Below are positions 33,191-42,397 of a DNA stretch of 64,000 nt, piece by piece. The notes under the pieces were generated by a model that was not told the origin of the DNA, ran no database searches, and was given only the letters and a program-made list of their open reading frames with translations. Where the stretch lies: NCBI RefSeq assembly GCF_021502725.1, contig NZ_JAKFFS010000002.1, forward strand, positions 682,001 to 746,000. The letters run 5' to 3'. The DNA is from Dyadobacter sp. CY345 (GTDB lineage: Bacteria > Bacteroidota > Bacteroidia > Cytophagales > Spirosomataceae). Numbering within the stretch: position 1 is the first letter of the stretch; each line of letters begins with the position of its first letter. A program made the position numbers and the translations under genes.

Positions 33191-33726
33191 TTCACGCAAA
33201 GCAAAAAAGCGGACGCCGCGCGGATTAAACGCAAAGGACGCAAAGTTTTTTGACGTCATTTGTGTTAAACTTAATACATACTATTCATGAATGAGAACGA
33301 ATTATCCTTTGCGATTATAGGGATTGCTTTGGAATTGCATAAAAATGTGGGTCCGGGTTTTATTGGAATCTACATACGAAAATGCCTTGGCTTATGATTT
33401 AAGAGAAGCTGGTTTTAAAGTTAGGCAACAAGTAGCAATGCCTTTTCATTATAAAGAAGTGCGATTAGATGTTGGGTATCGACTAGATTTAATTGTTGAA
33501 AATAAAATAGTTTAGAAATTAAATCGATCGAAATACTAGCGCCTGTGCATTATTCTCAACTTCTTACATACCTAAAATTATCGAACTTAAAATTAGGCTT
33601 GCTAATTAATTTTAATACCAAACTATTAAAAGAAGGAATTCACAGAATCGCCAATAACCTTTAGAAAAAACTTTGCGCCCTCTGCGTTTTTAACCTCGCG
33701 GCGTCCGCTTTTTTGCTTTGCGTGAA
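33191..33726. mobile_element. Small element with ~62-bp terminal inverted repeats, carrying GxxExxY
   Basis: The left end (33191-33252) begins TTCACGCAAAGCAAAAAAGC and the right end (33665-33726), read on the minus strand, begins with the identical bases. The first 30 bases are the same in both arms, and the rest agrees with a few mismatches and one indel, including the inner GCAAAGTTTTTT. Between them lies a single GxxExxY-family gene. The element measures 536 bp, sits between ABC permease and sigma-54 regulator genes, and its right arm reaches the regulator's upstream region. No target-site duplication is evident. I infer a non-autonomous mobile cassette. Confidence 0.7.
33287..33664 (+). 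pseudogene. GxxExxY-family PD-(D/E)XK protein, two frameshifts
   Basis: From ATG 33287 the frame gives MNENELSFAIIGIALELHKN and reads VGPGF, where the family signature GPGLLESTY should follow. Removing one base from the T run 33358-33361 restores LLESTYENALAYDLREAGF. A later TAG at 33513-33515 is removed by adding one base to 33511-33513, restoring IVLEIKSIEILAPVHYSQLL through NNL and a TAG ending at 33664. The two shifts cancel, giving a 125-residue protein. The catalytic-core pattern RLDLIV...LEIKSIE (D, E-x-K) is visible. The family is PD-(D/E)XK-fold, of unknown role. It is degraded, or both shifts are sequence errors. Confidence 0.8.
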
Positions 33727-33747
33727 ATACCCGAAACTCACCCACTT

Positions 33748-35115
33748 ATGATCCTCATAGTAGACGACGACTTAGCCATTAGAACCTCACTAGCCCTTCT
33801 CCTGAAAAAAGAAGGGTTTAGCGTCAGAGGTGCGGCTTCTCCCGAGGATACCATTGAAATTTTGAATAAAGAAACCCCGGAATTAATTCTGCTTGATCTC
33901 AACTTTTCAATCGAAACCTCCGGCGATGAAGGAATGACATTACTCACCAAAATCAGAAAAATCAATGCAGCAATTCCAGTGATTCTGATAACAGGTTGGG
34001 GAACGATCGATCTGGCAGTGAAGGGAATGAAAGAAGGTGCACGGGATTTTATCACCAAACCCTGGCAGAATGATTATCTACTGCAATCGGTGAAAACAAT
34101 TTTAAATCTCGCACAACAAACGCCGCAATCTGCAAATCGCAGAAAACTGGAACAAACTTATCATTTTGAAAATATAGTCGGTGACGACCGGAAATTGTTA
34201 GAAATTCTCGAAACCGTTGGCCGGATTTCAGCAACGGATGCGCCGGTTTTAGTTACCGGAGAAAGTGGAACGGGAAAAGAATTGATTGCCGAGGCTATTC
34301 ATTCTAATAGTAAGCGCAAAACAAAGCCGTTTATCAAAGTAAATCTGGGCGGAATTTCTTCCTCTTTATTCGAAAGTGAATTGTTCGGTCATGTCAAAGG
34401 TGCGTTTACAGATGCAAAAGCCGACCGGATCGGACGTTTTGAAATGGCCCACCAGGGAACAATTTTCCTGGATGAAATAGGCGAACTGGATCTTTCCAGT
34501 CAGGTCAAATTATTGCGTGTTTTGCAGGAACGTACCTTTGAACCACTTGGAAGCAGCAAAAGCAGGAAAGCAGACGTGCGTATCATTTGTGCCACAAACC
34601 GTAATCTGGAAGAAATGGTCACTGACGGAAGTTTTCGTGAAGATCTGTTTTATCGTATCAACCTGATCACAGTGAAACTTCCGTCACTTCGCGAGCGCCC
34701 GGGCGATATTCCTGTTTTAGCCGAATTTTTTGTCAATAATCTTAAATTAATTTATCAGCGCCCTGAATTAAAATTAAGTCAGCCGGCATTGAAATGGCTT
34801 AAAACGCTGACGCTGCAAGGGAATATCCGGCAATTGAAAAATATCGTTGAAAGAACTGTTCTTTTGTCTGTCGGAGATATTCTTGATGTAGAAGATTTTA
34901 AGAAACATATTGACAATTCTCAATCTTCTGTGAAAAGTACGTTACCAGAAGTTGGAGCTCTGACGCTGGAAGAAATGGAATATCAAATGATCATTCGCGC
35001 AATGGAATTTCATCAGCAGAAAATTTCAAAAGTTGCAAGATCTTTGGGGATTACCAGGTTTGCACTTTACCGGCGACTGGAAAAATATGGAATTTCTTAT
35101 GAATCAGAAAGTTAA
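33748..35115 (+). CDS. Sigma-54-dependent response regulator (NtrC family)
   Basis: A 455-residue activator starting at ATG 33748 (MILIVDDDLAIRTS); an upstream TTG would add ten residues encoded by the inverted-repeat element and is rejected. The receiver domain has phospho-acceptor Asp50 in LILLDLNFS, then the AAA+ domain (~145-375) shows Walker A GESGTGKE, sigma-54 contact loop GAFTDA (canonical GAFTGA, with Asp in place of the second Gly) and Walker B TIFLDEIGEL. The Fis-type HTH is at the C-terminus (HQQKISKVARSLGITRFALY). It pairs with the sensor kinase encoded 15 bases downstream and probably controls the efflux genes upstream. Confidence 0.93.
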   Translation: MILIVDDDLAIRTSLALLLKKEGFSVRGAASPEDTIEILNKETPELILLDLNFSIETSGDEGMTLLTKIRKINAAIPVILITGWGTIDLAVKGMKEGARDFITKPWQNDYLLQSVKTILNLAQQTPQSANRRKLEQTYHFENIVGDDRKLLEILETVGRISATDAPVLVTGESGTGKELIAEAIHSNSKRKTKPFIKVNLGGISSSLFESELFGHVKGAFTDAKADRIGRFEMAHQGTIFLDEIGELDLSSQVKLLRVLQERTFEPLGSSKSRKADVRIICATNRNLEEMVTDGSFREDLFYRINLITVKLPSLRERPGDIPVLAEFFVNNLKLIYQRPELKLSQPALKWLKTLTLQGNIRQLKNIVERTVLLSVGDILDVEDFKKHIDNSQSSVKSTLPEVGALTLEEMEYQMIIRAMEFHQQKISKVARSLGITRFALYRRLEKYGISYESES

Positions 35116-35130
35116 TCAAAAACCGCATTC

Positions 35131-36429
35131 ATGAAAATTTCTCTGCGTTACAGATATATTATTTTTATAGTAATTCTTCATTTAGCATTAATATTTCTTG
35201 CCTTCAAATGGCTCAATGAGAACAAGTTATATTTCATCGCATCAGAGATTTTGATCGTTATTTCAGTCCTGTTCTCAATCCAGATTTACCGTGATTTTTT
35301 ACGACCAATCGAATTTGTTCGTTCGGGTATTGAAGCGATCAAGGATAAGGATTTTACAATAAAATTTGTGTCCACCGGGAAAAGTGAAGTTGATATTTTG
35401 ATTGAAGTTTACAACCTGATGATTGACCAGCTTCGTGAGGAAAGGACTAAATTAAATGAACAACATTTCTTTTTAGAAAAGCTTATAGAAGCCTCGCCAA
35501 TAGCGATCCTGATTTTTGATTTTGACGAAAAAATAGCGCAGATCAACGACAAAGCCAGAAAGTTGTTTAATTGTGAGCCTGGTTTTTTTGTTGATAAAAA
35601 GCTAAGCGAGCTTGATTTTCCTTTGCTGAACCAACTTCAAAATTTAGAGGATGGAGATTCCAAAACTGTAAAAATAAATGGAATCGAAACCTACAAAGTT
35701 CAGCGTTCTCATTTTATGGATCAGGGCTTCCGAAGATCATTTTTGATGATTGAAGAACTGACTGATGACATTCTTCAATCTGAGAAAAAAGCGTATGGGA
35801 AGGTGATCAGAATGATGGCGCATGAGGTAAATAACACCTTGGGGGCGACGGATTCGATCTTGCAAACAACCAGAAACTATTTGTCAGAAGATTCGTTCCT
35901 GGATTTAAGGGAAGCGTTGGGGGTTGCGTCAGAACGAAATCAAAAGCTTGCAAACTTTATGCGGAATTTTGCTGATGTAGTCCGCTTACCAACTCCACGA
36001 AAGGAGCAGATTAACATGGCAGCATTAGTAAAAAACACTGGAATCTTCATGCGTGCGCTAGCGCAACAAAAGGAAATTGATGTTATTATCGGGATCGGAG
36101 ATGACGAAAATTTATCAGTTCAGGCGGATCCTGCGCAAATGGAGCAGGTTTTTGTGAATGTTATAAAAAATGCAATTGACGTTTGTGAAAGCGGAAAGAA
36201 TATTGTTATTGAAATCATTGATTCGCAGATATTAATAAAAAACAACGGTTTGCCTATTTCAGAGGAAATCGCAAGTCAGCTTTTTAATCCATTTTTCAGT
36301 ACAAAAAAGGACGGTCAGGGAATCGGCCTGACACTTACGCGGGAAATTCTTTTAAATCATGGATTCTCATTTTCTCTGAGGTCCGATAACGACGGCTGGA
36401 CAGCATTTACAATTGGGAAGATGCAATAG
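35131..36429 (+). CDS. Membrane sensor histidine kinase, partner of the sigma-54 regulator
   Basis: A 432-residue kinase with two N-terminal transmembrane helices (residues ~8-28 and 33-51), a HAMP-like linker, a PAS-like domain (~105-190; LIEASPIAILIFDFDEKIAQ) and a kinase core. The phospho-acceptor is MMAHEVNNTLGATDSILQTT near residue 231, followed by the N box (VNVIKNAIDVCESG), a G1-like LIKNNG and DGQGIGLTLTREIL. Its stop overlaps the end of the opposite-strand membrane gene by 23 bp. It senses an unknown signal and phosphorylates the upstream-encoded activator. Confidence 0.92.
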   Translation: MKISLRYRYIIFIVILHLALIFLAFKWLNENKLYFIASEILIVISVLFSIQIYRDFLRPIEFVRSGIEAIKDKDFTIKFVSTGKSEVDILIEVYNLMIDQLREERTKLNEQHFFLEKLIEASPIAILIFDFDEKIAQINDKARKLFNCEPGFFVDKKLSELDFPLLNQLQNLEDGDSKTVKINGIETYKVQRSHFMDQGFRRSFLMIEELTDDILQSEKKAYGKVIRMMAHEVNNTLGATDSILQTTRNYLSEDSFLDLREALGVASERNQKLANFMRNFADVVRLPTPRKEQINMAALVKNTGIFMRALAQQKEIDVIIGIGDDENLSVQADPAQMEQVFVNVIKNAIDVCESGKNIVIEIIDSQILIKNNGLPISEEIASQLFNPFFSTKKDGQGIGLTLTREILLNHGFSFSLRSDNDGWTAFTIGKMQ

Positions 36430-37828
36430 TCTTTTCATAGGACCGGTTTAATTTCTTTCTCCAAAACAGGGCAATTGCCAGAACTGGAATGTAAAAAGCA
36501 AGAAAAAAGGGAAGTTCTGTTTTAAACTTAAAAAAATCTCTGCCCCCGTATCCCCAATAAGTCGCGGTGACATAGTATATGCGCATGATACTTATTAGCG
36601 TCAAACAACCAATCACGATAAGACCGGGAAGTTTATACTTTTTCGAAAACCAGACTCTTTCAAGAACATAAGCAAAAGGGAAGAAAAAGAATGGGAGAAT
36701 CGTGAAAATATGCCTGGTAAGCGTAGTCTTATGAAGCGCAGCAATGATCACAGAAATAGAAATCAATGTTATAAAAAGAAGCGCTTTGTATGACGCTTTT
36801 TTGAAAAAAAGTAAAAATCCCGCCATTGAAATCCATAATATCGGAGATGTAACCAAAAGACCTGGAATATCATTATTTTTCCCTTCATTCCAATTATAGT
36901 AAAGATCAGGGTTTGAAAAGTCGATCAGCAATTTTCCCAGGCCAGCTACAAAATCACCGCCAAGCGATTCTGAGAAGGTTTTTTCTTCCGGGAAGTTTGG
37001 GTTATAAGTATTACTTTTTAAGATCAACTCATTGAAAGTGAGAAAATTATAAAATAGAAGACAGCCAACAAAGAAGCCGGCAATTATCAGGGATTTTATA
37101 AAAACAGGTAACCAATCTTTATAATTAATTCGGTCTGCCGGGTTCATTGTTACAAAAAAGTAAATGAAAACTGGCCCGATAAATAGGATATTTTGAAGCT
37201 CAATGAGTGTAGAAAAGCCAATAAGTGCTGCCATTGTATAAACCAGATTCTGGTTTCTTACAAAATCCTTGACAGAAAATGTAACATAAATTGCGGCCAC
37301 TACGAAGAGCAGAGACGGCATGTGCGAAAACGCATGCGTTGCTTCAAGCCAGTGCAGCGTTCCTAAGCCGTAAATTACGGTTGATATAAATGAAATCGAA
37401 AATCCAAAACCGGATTGCGTGAACAATAGAAACAAAATGACCAGGCTGAGCAGTGCACAAACATTCGGTAAGAGGGAAATTGCAACAATATCCGTTTCGA
37501 ATTTTTGACCCAAATAGGGCAAGCCAATTAATTTGAGAAGATTGGAATATGCCAATAATGGTAACATCAACAGCGCATTTCCTGGCAGCCGGTCGGAATA
37601 GATCTTGCCATTTTTCTCTGCAAAATCACAGCACTTTACATACCCAAAAAATGGTTTTATTTCTGTCGTATGATTGTAATAAATGGATTTTGCCAATGCA
37701 AAATGACTTCCATCGTTAGAACAATTAATACCGGCGGAACTCACAAAAAATAAAAATGCAAAAGCAAAAAGTGTTAGTAATAAAAGTTTCCGCTGGTTAG
37801 TTGTAAATGTAGAAAGTGTTATCATCAA
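36407..37828 (-). CDS. Polytopic membrane protein, GT-C-like glycosyltransferase candidate
   Basis: A 473-residue protein with about eleven transmembrane helices. An early luminal loop, SSAGINCSNDGSHFALAKSI, carries an Asp in the position where ArnT/GT39-type GT-C enzymes have their catalytic acidic residue, followed by KIYSDRLPGNALLMLPLLAY. The rest is typical of 4-amino-4-deoxy-arabinose or dolichyl-P-mannose-like transferase topology. Specific substrate unknown. It is convergent with the sensor kinase and overlaps its end by 23 bp. The frame is intact. Confidence 0.65.
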   Translation of the reverse strand: MMITLSTFTTNQRKLLLLTLFAFAFLFFVSSAGINCSNDGSHFALAKSIYYNHTTEIKPFFGYVKCCDFAEKNGKIYSDRLPGNALLMLPLLAYSNLLKLIGLPYLGQKFETDIVAISLLPNVCALLSLVILFLLFTQSGFGFSISFISTVIYGLGTLHWLEATHAFSHMPSLLFVVAAIYVTFSVKDFVRNQNLVYTMAALIGFSTLIELQNILFIGPVFIYFFVTMNPADRINYKDWLPVFIKSLIIAGFFVGCLLFYNFLTFNELILKSNTYNPNFPEEKTFSESLGGDFVAGLGKLLIDFSNPDLYYNWNEGKNNDIPGLLVTSPILWISMAGFLLFFKKASYKALLFITLISISVIIAALHKTTLTRHIFTILPFFFFPFAYVLERVWFSKKYKLPGLIVIGCLTLISIMRIYYVTATYWGYGGRDFFKFKTELPFFLAFYIPVLAIALFWRKKLNRSYEKTIASSQL

Positions 37829-37874
37829 GTTATAGGAGTGATGGTTAAACTTTTGATAATCAGGGTCAAATATA

Positions 37875-38882
37875 TTATAAGGTACGTCTTTTTATCATAA
37901 AAACCTCAGCCGGATTTTTAATTATTAATTGCTCAATTTCTTTTTCTGTGAAACCTTTCGTTTTAAGCAATGGAATGAATTGATCGGAAATTGTTGTGTA
38001 TCCCCTGAACGTCCCGCCATTTTCTTCTCCTGGCTTGTACCAACCGGCATCATGCGAAATCAGCGCTTTGTTCAAGAGGCGGTTAGACTTTAACAACTGA
38101 AGAATAGCTGCGTTTTTGTCCATATTTCCTTCATCAATACCGTCCAGACTAATCCAGGTCCCCATTTTCGCAGCTTTGATGAAGTCGTTTTCATCGTTAC
38201 TATTTGCATGCACCCAAACAAATGCACTGGCATGTACGCCCAATTCGTGGAGAATTTCAATTTCTTCGAAAGCGGGCAGGGATGGGCCGGTGTGAGAGTA
38301 TATGGTCAGTCCGGTTTTTAAATGTGTCAGCCCTGCGGCTACAACCAGTTTCTGATGCAATGTTGACAGAGAACCCGGGTTCACACTTATTTTAATAAAG
38401 CCTGGTTTTATTCCGGTACCTTCTATTCCATTTTCAAACTCAGTAATCCATCGTTTTGCCAGCTGTTCAGCGGTTTCGGAGTATGCGTGTTTTGGTAAAT
38501 ATTTATTATCCACTGCGCCGTAATAACCGGTATTGGTAAGAATTTGAAGACCGCTGAGCTGCGAAAGTTTTTTCAAAAGCATTACGTCCCTTCCAAGATA
38601 AGCAGGTGTACACTCTGCAATACTTTGTATACCCTTTGTCTTGACTTCCTTCAAAAATGGTAATGCTTTTTGAATAACTTTCTCATGCTCCCAACGGTTG
38701 GAATTAACCTTATCCGCTCCAATAAAGTCAACCAGAACGTGCTCATGAATTAATGTTTTACCAAGTTCGGCTGGCTTAATCGGGCCCAGCACAGTATTGA
38801 TTATTTGTGTTTGGGCATACAGATCTCCGTAAATAAGAGGAGAAGCCAGGCAATATTGAAGAAATTTTCTGCGGGAAACCAT
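37875..38882 (-). CDS. Phosphotriesterase family protein, Tat-like signal
   Basis: A 335-residue TIM-barrel metal hydrolase. The N-terminus MVSRRKFLQYCLASPLIYGD has an SRRKFLQ twin-arginine-like motif, so it may be exported by the Tat system, already folded and metal-loaded. The binuclear metal ligands are visible: HEHVLV (first strand), Lys in GFIKISVNPG, His in TIYSHTG, His in FVWVHANSND and Asp in LISHDAGW. Members include phosphotriesterases, lactonases and uncharacterized hydrolases. It follows the membrane protein gene by 46 bases on the same strand. Substrate cannot be inferred. Confidence 0.88.
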   Translation of the reverse strand: MVSRRKFLQYCLASPLIYGDLYAQTQIINTVLGPIKPAELGKTLIHEHVLVDFIGADKVNSNRWEHEKVIQKALPFLKEVKTKGIQSIAECTPAYLGRDVMLLKKLSQLSGLQILTNTGYYGAVDNKYLPKHAYSETAEQLAKRWITEFENGIEGTGIKPGFIKISVNPGSLSTLHQKLVVAAGLTHLKTGLTIYSHTGPSLPAFEEIEILHELGVHASAFVWVHANSNDENDFIKAAKMGTWISLDGIDEGNMDKNAAILQLLKSNRLLNKALISHDAGWYKPGEENGGTFRGYTTISDQFIPLLKTKGFTEKEIEQLIIKNPAEVFMIKRRTL

Positions 38883-38956
38883 TTGCGTCAGGGTTGGATT
38901 TGACGCAATATACTGTTTGTCTGGTGTTTGACAATGAGAATCTTAACCGAGAAATT

Positions 38957-39541
38957 TTACGTTTTTTGTTGTGCCGGGATTGTGCCGGTTTCTTCAAAGT
39001 TTTTTAGCCAGGTTTTATGTTTTCCCTGAATTTTGGTGTAAAAACGATAAACAAGACTCAGGTCCGCTTCGAAATCGCCGGTCAGGAATACAGGTTCACT
39101 TATAACCAGGGCTTTTCTTGGATAATCAAAACCAATTAAAATAAGAGGAACATTTGCTTTAAGTGCTATATGGTAAAATCCAGTTTTTAGCCGCTCAACG
39201 TCTTTACGAGTACCTTCCGGCGTGATGGCAATATGCAGGGAATCATTTTGATCGTACATTTTGACAACAGCATCAACCAGATTTTGCGATTGGTTACGAT
39301 AAACCGGATAACAGCCAAGTGCCCGGAACAGCCAGCCGGAATACCACTTAAATAGCTGGCTTTTTGCAAGAAACCCAATGTTTATTTTCAACACACCCCG
39401 GGCTCCCAGGCATAACATGAAATCCCAGTTAGAATTATGAGGTGCTCCAACCCATACGGCCTTTTTTATTTCGTGAGGTGCCCTTCCGATAATTTTCCAG
39501 CCGGCAGTGCGATAGACGAATGCTACAAAAGCATTTAACAT
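38957..39541 (-). CDS. 1-acyl-sn-glycerol-3-phosphate acyltransferase-like protein
   Basis: A 194-residue lysophospholipid acyltransferase (PlsC superfamily). The catalytic HNSNWD (H-x4-D) lies near residues 35-40, and AITPEGTRK near 109-117 is the substrate-binding EGTR motif. It is a short single-helix member, probably peripheral on the inner face of the membrane. It may acylate lysophosphatidate or another lyso-lipid. It is encoded upstream of the phosphotriesterase gene on the same strand (75 bases gap) and downstream of the M50 protease gene. Confidence 0.9.
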   Translation of the reverse strand: MLNAFVAFVYRTAGWKIIGRAPHEIKKAVWVGAPHNSNWDFMLCLGARGVLKINIGFLAKSQLFKWYSGWLFRALGCYPVYRNQSQNLVDAVVKMYDQNDSLHIAITPEGTRKDVERLKTGFYHIALKANVPLILIGFDYPRKALVISEPVFLTGDFEADLSLVYRFYTKIQGKHKTWLKNFEETGTIPAQQKT

Positions 39542-39577
39542 GAAATGAACATTATTTTACTTTTGCCCGATAATGGG

Positions 39578-40774
39578 TCAGAGAATAATAAACGGTTTTG
39601 GGCTGAAAGAAATTATAAAAATGATCAGGGCGAAGACTCCCAGAATCATTCTTGCGGTTCCTATCGGTCTGTTGTCTTCGGTGTCAGGATGGCGGATGCC
39701 TAAAAAACGACCAAGAATAAAAATGAAAGGCAGAAAACCTGAATATCCATCCCAGTCCGGGCGAAGGTAAGTAGCGCCAAACTGTGCCACAACGATCATT
39801 AAACTCAGCATGATAGCATTTGAAGGATTTTCGCTGATTTTTCGAAGGCAGATGTACAGGAAATAGACGTAAATGAAAAGTGATAATAACTGCTCATAAA
39901 AGACCGAATCGCTGTTAATGGCAAAGTCTTCGGCTCTGAACATTCCTAGCCCGGCATAAAATACAAATACGACAAAAAAGGCAGGAGCAATGACGTCGAA
40001 TCTTTTTTTACCCAACATGCCATATAAAATATGGCCGCCGTCAAGTTGTCCGATCGGGATAAGATTTAATGAAGTGAAAAACAAAGCCAGATATCCGGCG
40101 AAAATGTAGGGGTAGTGTATAATCTCATTGTTATGCGGCAGACTACTTGGATCTGCAACGAAATTCTTAAAAAACCAGAACAGAATGTTATCGCCAAGCG
40201 CCAGATTTCCCTCTGCATTTTCATAAACGAACTGAGGGTAACTCAATCCATAACGGGCATATTCCGGGTGGATTGTGAAAATATATTCCGCAGGCGGAAG
40301 ATGTGTGAAGCCATACCACAATACTACCAGAGCAGCGGCAAAACCTGCCAATGGACCGGCAATTCCAATGTCAAAGAATTTTAAGCGGGATTTGACTACG
40401 GATGTTATTCTAATAAATGCGCCCATGGTTCCAATGCTTTGGGATATTCCAAACCACAACGGAATGTAATAGGGCAGCGTAACTTTAACCTGATGTGCTT
40501 TTGCTGTAAAATAATGACCGAACTCATGAACTGTTAGAATGGCCAAAAAAGGAATTGAAAACTGAAACCCGGCAAAAAACTGTGTCCATCCCATGAATGT
40601 TCCAGTCAAAGGAATGTCCTTTCCTGAACTTTTTTCTGCCAGAAAATGAATGGCTGAACCAACAAAAGTGAAAATATTACCATACATCCATTCAGCACCG
40701 GCCATGGTGGTGGTGATCACGGTTGCAATAAAAAGTAAAGCCTGAATCAGGTGTGTGCGGGTACTAGGCGACAT
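39578..40774 (-). CDS. Site-2 protease family (M50) zinc metalloprotease
   Basis: A 398-residue integral membrane protease. The zinc-binding motif AILTVHEFGHYFTAKAH (HExxH) is near residues 83-99, and the third ligand motif QLDGGHILYGMLG is near 243. At least eight hydrophobic segments surround them. Site-2 proteases cut substrates within the membrane, typically anti-sigma factors or remnants of signal peptides. The protein resembles the larger S2P-like group found in Bacteroidota and plants (EGY-like). It overlaps the HAD phosphatase gene by 11 bp, so they are co-translated. Confidence 0.9.
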   Translation of the reverse strand: MSPSTRTHLIQALLFIATVITTTMAGAEWMYGNIFTFVGSAIHFLAEKSSGKDIPLTGTFMGWTQFFAGFQFSIPFLAILTVHEFGHYFTAKAHQVKVTLPYYIPLWFGISQSIGTMGAFIRITSVVKSRLKFFDIGIAGPLAGFAAALVVLWYGFTHLPPAEYIFTIHPEYARYGLSYPQFVYENAEGNLALGDNILFWFFKNFVADPSSLPHNNEIIHYPYIFAGYLALFFTSLNLIPIGQLDGGHILYGMLGKKRFDVIAPAFFVVFVFYAGLGMFRAEDFAINSDSVFYEQLLSLFIYVYFLYICLRKISENPSNAIMLSLMIVVAQFGATYLRPDWDGYSGFLPFIFILGRFLGIRHPDTEDNRPIGTARMILGVFALIIFIISFSPKPFIIL

Positions 40775-41399
40775 AATCTTTTAGATAGTCCAGAATAGTG
40801 ACAGGCTTTTGGACAAGAATTGTGTCAATGCCTAGTTTTGAAGCCGCTGCAATATTATCAGCGTTGTCGTCAAGAAATAATGTTTCCTCAGCAACAAGGC
40901 CAGATTCTTCCAAAACCCGCAGATAAATTGCAGGATCGGGTTTCATCAGGCCCATTTCATACGAAAGATATACTTTTTCAAACAGGTCGTCTAGTTTTTC
41001 AATGCCGGTAGCAGCATGTAAAATCTTGTTAACCTGTTTGATATGTATTGAACTGGTATTACTTAATAAAAATAATCGGTAATTTTTGCTGAGTTCTTTG
41101 ATCAGTTCGATGCGCGCCGGAGGAATATCCAGCAATAAACTGTTCCAGGCCGTATCTATAATTTCCTCTGACCAGTCAGGGAATTCAAGTAATTCTCTGA
41201 TCATATTCCTGAATGCATCTTCATCCACAAGTCCTGTTTCAAACAAGCGAAAAAGTTCATTTTCTTTGAAAAGCGTTAGAATTTCATGCTGCTCGCGGCC
41301 GCTTAATTTTCCGAAAGATCTCGAAGCAAGAGGGACGTCAATGTTTAGAATAACATCACCCAGGTCAAAAACTATATTTTTTATAAGGCTATTCTTCAT
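40764..41399 (-). CDS. HAD superfamily hydrolase, YigB/YihX-like
   Basis: A 211-residue HAD-IA phosphatase. Motif I is NIVFDLGDVILNID with the nucleophile Asp near residue 12, motif II is LFLLSNTSS, motif III is Lys in GLMKPDPAIY, and motif IV is TLFLDDNADN. The layout is that of YihX (alpha-D-glucose-1-phosphate phosphatase) or YigB relatives. The substrate is a small phosphate ester in the cytoplasm, not defined. It lies 18 bases after accA and overlaps the M50 protease gene, making a accA-HAD-M50 series on the minus strand. Confidence 0.9.
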   Translation of the reverse strand: MKNSLIKNIVFDLGDVILNIDVPLASRSFGKLSGREQHEILTLFKENELFRLFETGLVDEDAFRNMIRELLEFPDWSEEIIDTAWNSLLLDIPPARIELIKELSKNYRLFLLSNTSSIHIKQVNKILHAATGIEKLDDLFEKVYLSYEMGLMKPDPAIYLRVLEESGLVAEETLFLDDNADNIAAASKLGIDTILVQKPVTILDYLKDYVA

Positions 41400-41417
41400 G
41401 ACAGCATCTTAAATATG

Positions 41418-42371
41418 TTATTCAACAACAACACCCATCGCACAGAATTTATCGATTCTTTTGTCGATTCTTTTCTGTGGCGACATAGAAGATAATTCTT
41501 CAAAATTACTCAAAATCGTCTTTTTTAGTTCAGCTGCCATCCACGCGTGGTCAAGATGCGCACCGCCCAGCGGTTCCGGCACAATACCGTCGATCAATCC
41601 GTTGGTCTTCATATCCTTCGCCGTGATTTTCATGGCTTCTGCTGCCTGCTCTTTAAAATCCCAGCTGCGCCACAGAATCGTCGAGCAGTTTTCAGGAGAA
41701 ATCACGGAATACCAGGTATTTTCCAACATCAGAACGCGGTCGCCGATCGCAATACCAATTGCTCCGCCAGAAGCACCTTCTCCGATAATAATACAGATAA
41801 CCGGAACTTTTAAAAGGAACATTTCTTTTATGTTTCTTGCAATCGCTTCACCTTGACCCCTTTCTTCCGCTTCCATTCCGGGAAAGGCACCAGGAGTATC
41901 TACCAAAGTAACAATCGGAACATTAAACTTTTCAGCGAGTTTCATCAAACGCAAGGCTTTGCGGTACCCTTCCGGATTAGGCATACCAAAATTCCGGTGC
42001 TGGCGCTGTTTAGTATTACGTCCTTTTTGCTGACCAATGATCATGAAAGTCTGGCCGTTGATATTGGCTAGTCCTCCGATCATCGCAGGATCATCGCGAA
42101 CCTGACGGTCGCCATGAAGTTCGATAAACTCATCGCAGATCAACTGAATATAATCCAGTGTATAAGGGCGGTCCGGATGGCGCGAAAGCTGGACACGCTG
42201 CCAGCTTGTTAGCTTCCCAAAAATTTCCTTACGAAGTTCAGTAATATTATTTTCCAAGAGGGAAATAGCGGAAGAAACATCAACATTATTTTGCTGTGCT
42301 AATGTCTTCATCTCTTCGAGCTTACGTTCTAGCTCGGCCATTGGTTTTTCGAAATCAAGGTATGTTCTCAT
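41418..42371 (-). CDS. accA: Acetyl-CoA carboxylase carboxyltransferase subunit alpha
   Basis: A 317-residue protein with the full AccA signature: [20 protein letters not shown] near residue 64, [39 protein letters not shown] and [20 protein letters not shown], then [11 protein letters not shown]. It is the alpha half of the carboxyltransferase that moves CO2 from biotin to acetyl-CoA, making malonyl-CoA for fatty acid synthesis. Length and N-terminal coiled region are normal. It is encoded 26 bases after the beta-CASP gene on the same strand; accD is not in this window. Confidence 0.97.
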   Translation of the reverse strand: MRTYLDFEKPMAELERKLEEMKTLAQQNNVDVSSAISLLENNITELRKEIFGKLTSWQRVQLSRHPDRPYTLDYIQLICDEFIELHGDRQVRDDPAMIGGLANINGQTFMIIGQQKGRNTKQRQHRNFGMPNPEGYRKALRLMKLAEKFNVPIVTLVDTPGAFPGMEAEERGQGEAIARNIKEMFLLKVPVICIIIGEGASGGAIGIAIGDRVLMLENTWYSVISPENCSTILWRSWDFKEQAAEAMKITAKDMKTNGLIDGIVPEPLGGAHLDHAWMAAELKKTILSNFEELSSMSPQKRIDKRIDKFCAMGVVVE

Positions 42372-42397
42372 GTTATATTGCTTCTTTGTGGCCGGGT

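Noticed and set aside
33718..33747. Upstream TTG start for the sigma-54 activator
   Set aside because: It lies within and after the right arm of the inverted repeat, and the receiver domain begins directly at ATG 33748 (MILIVDDD).
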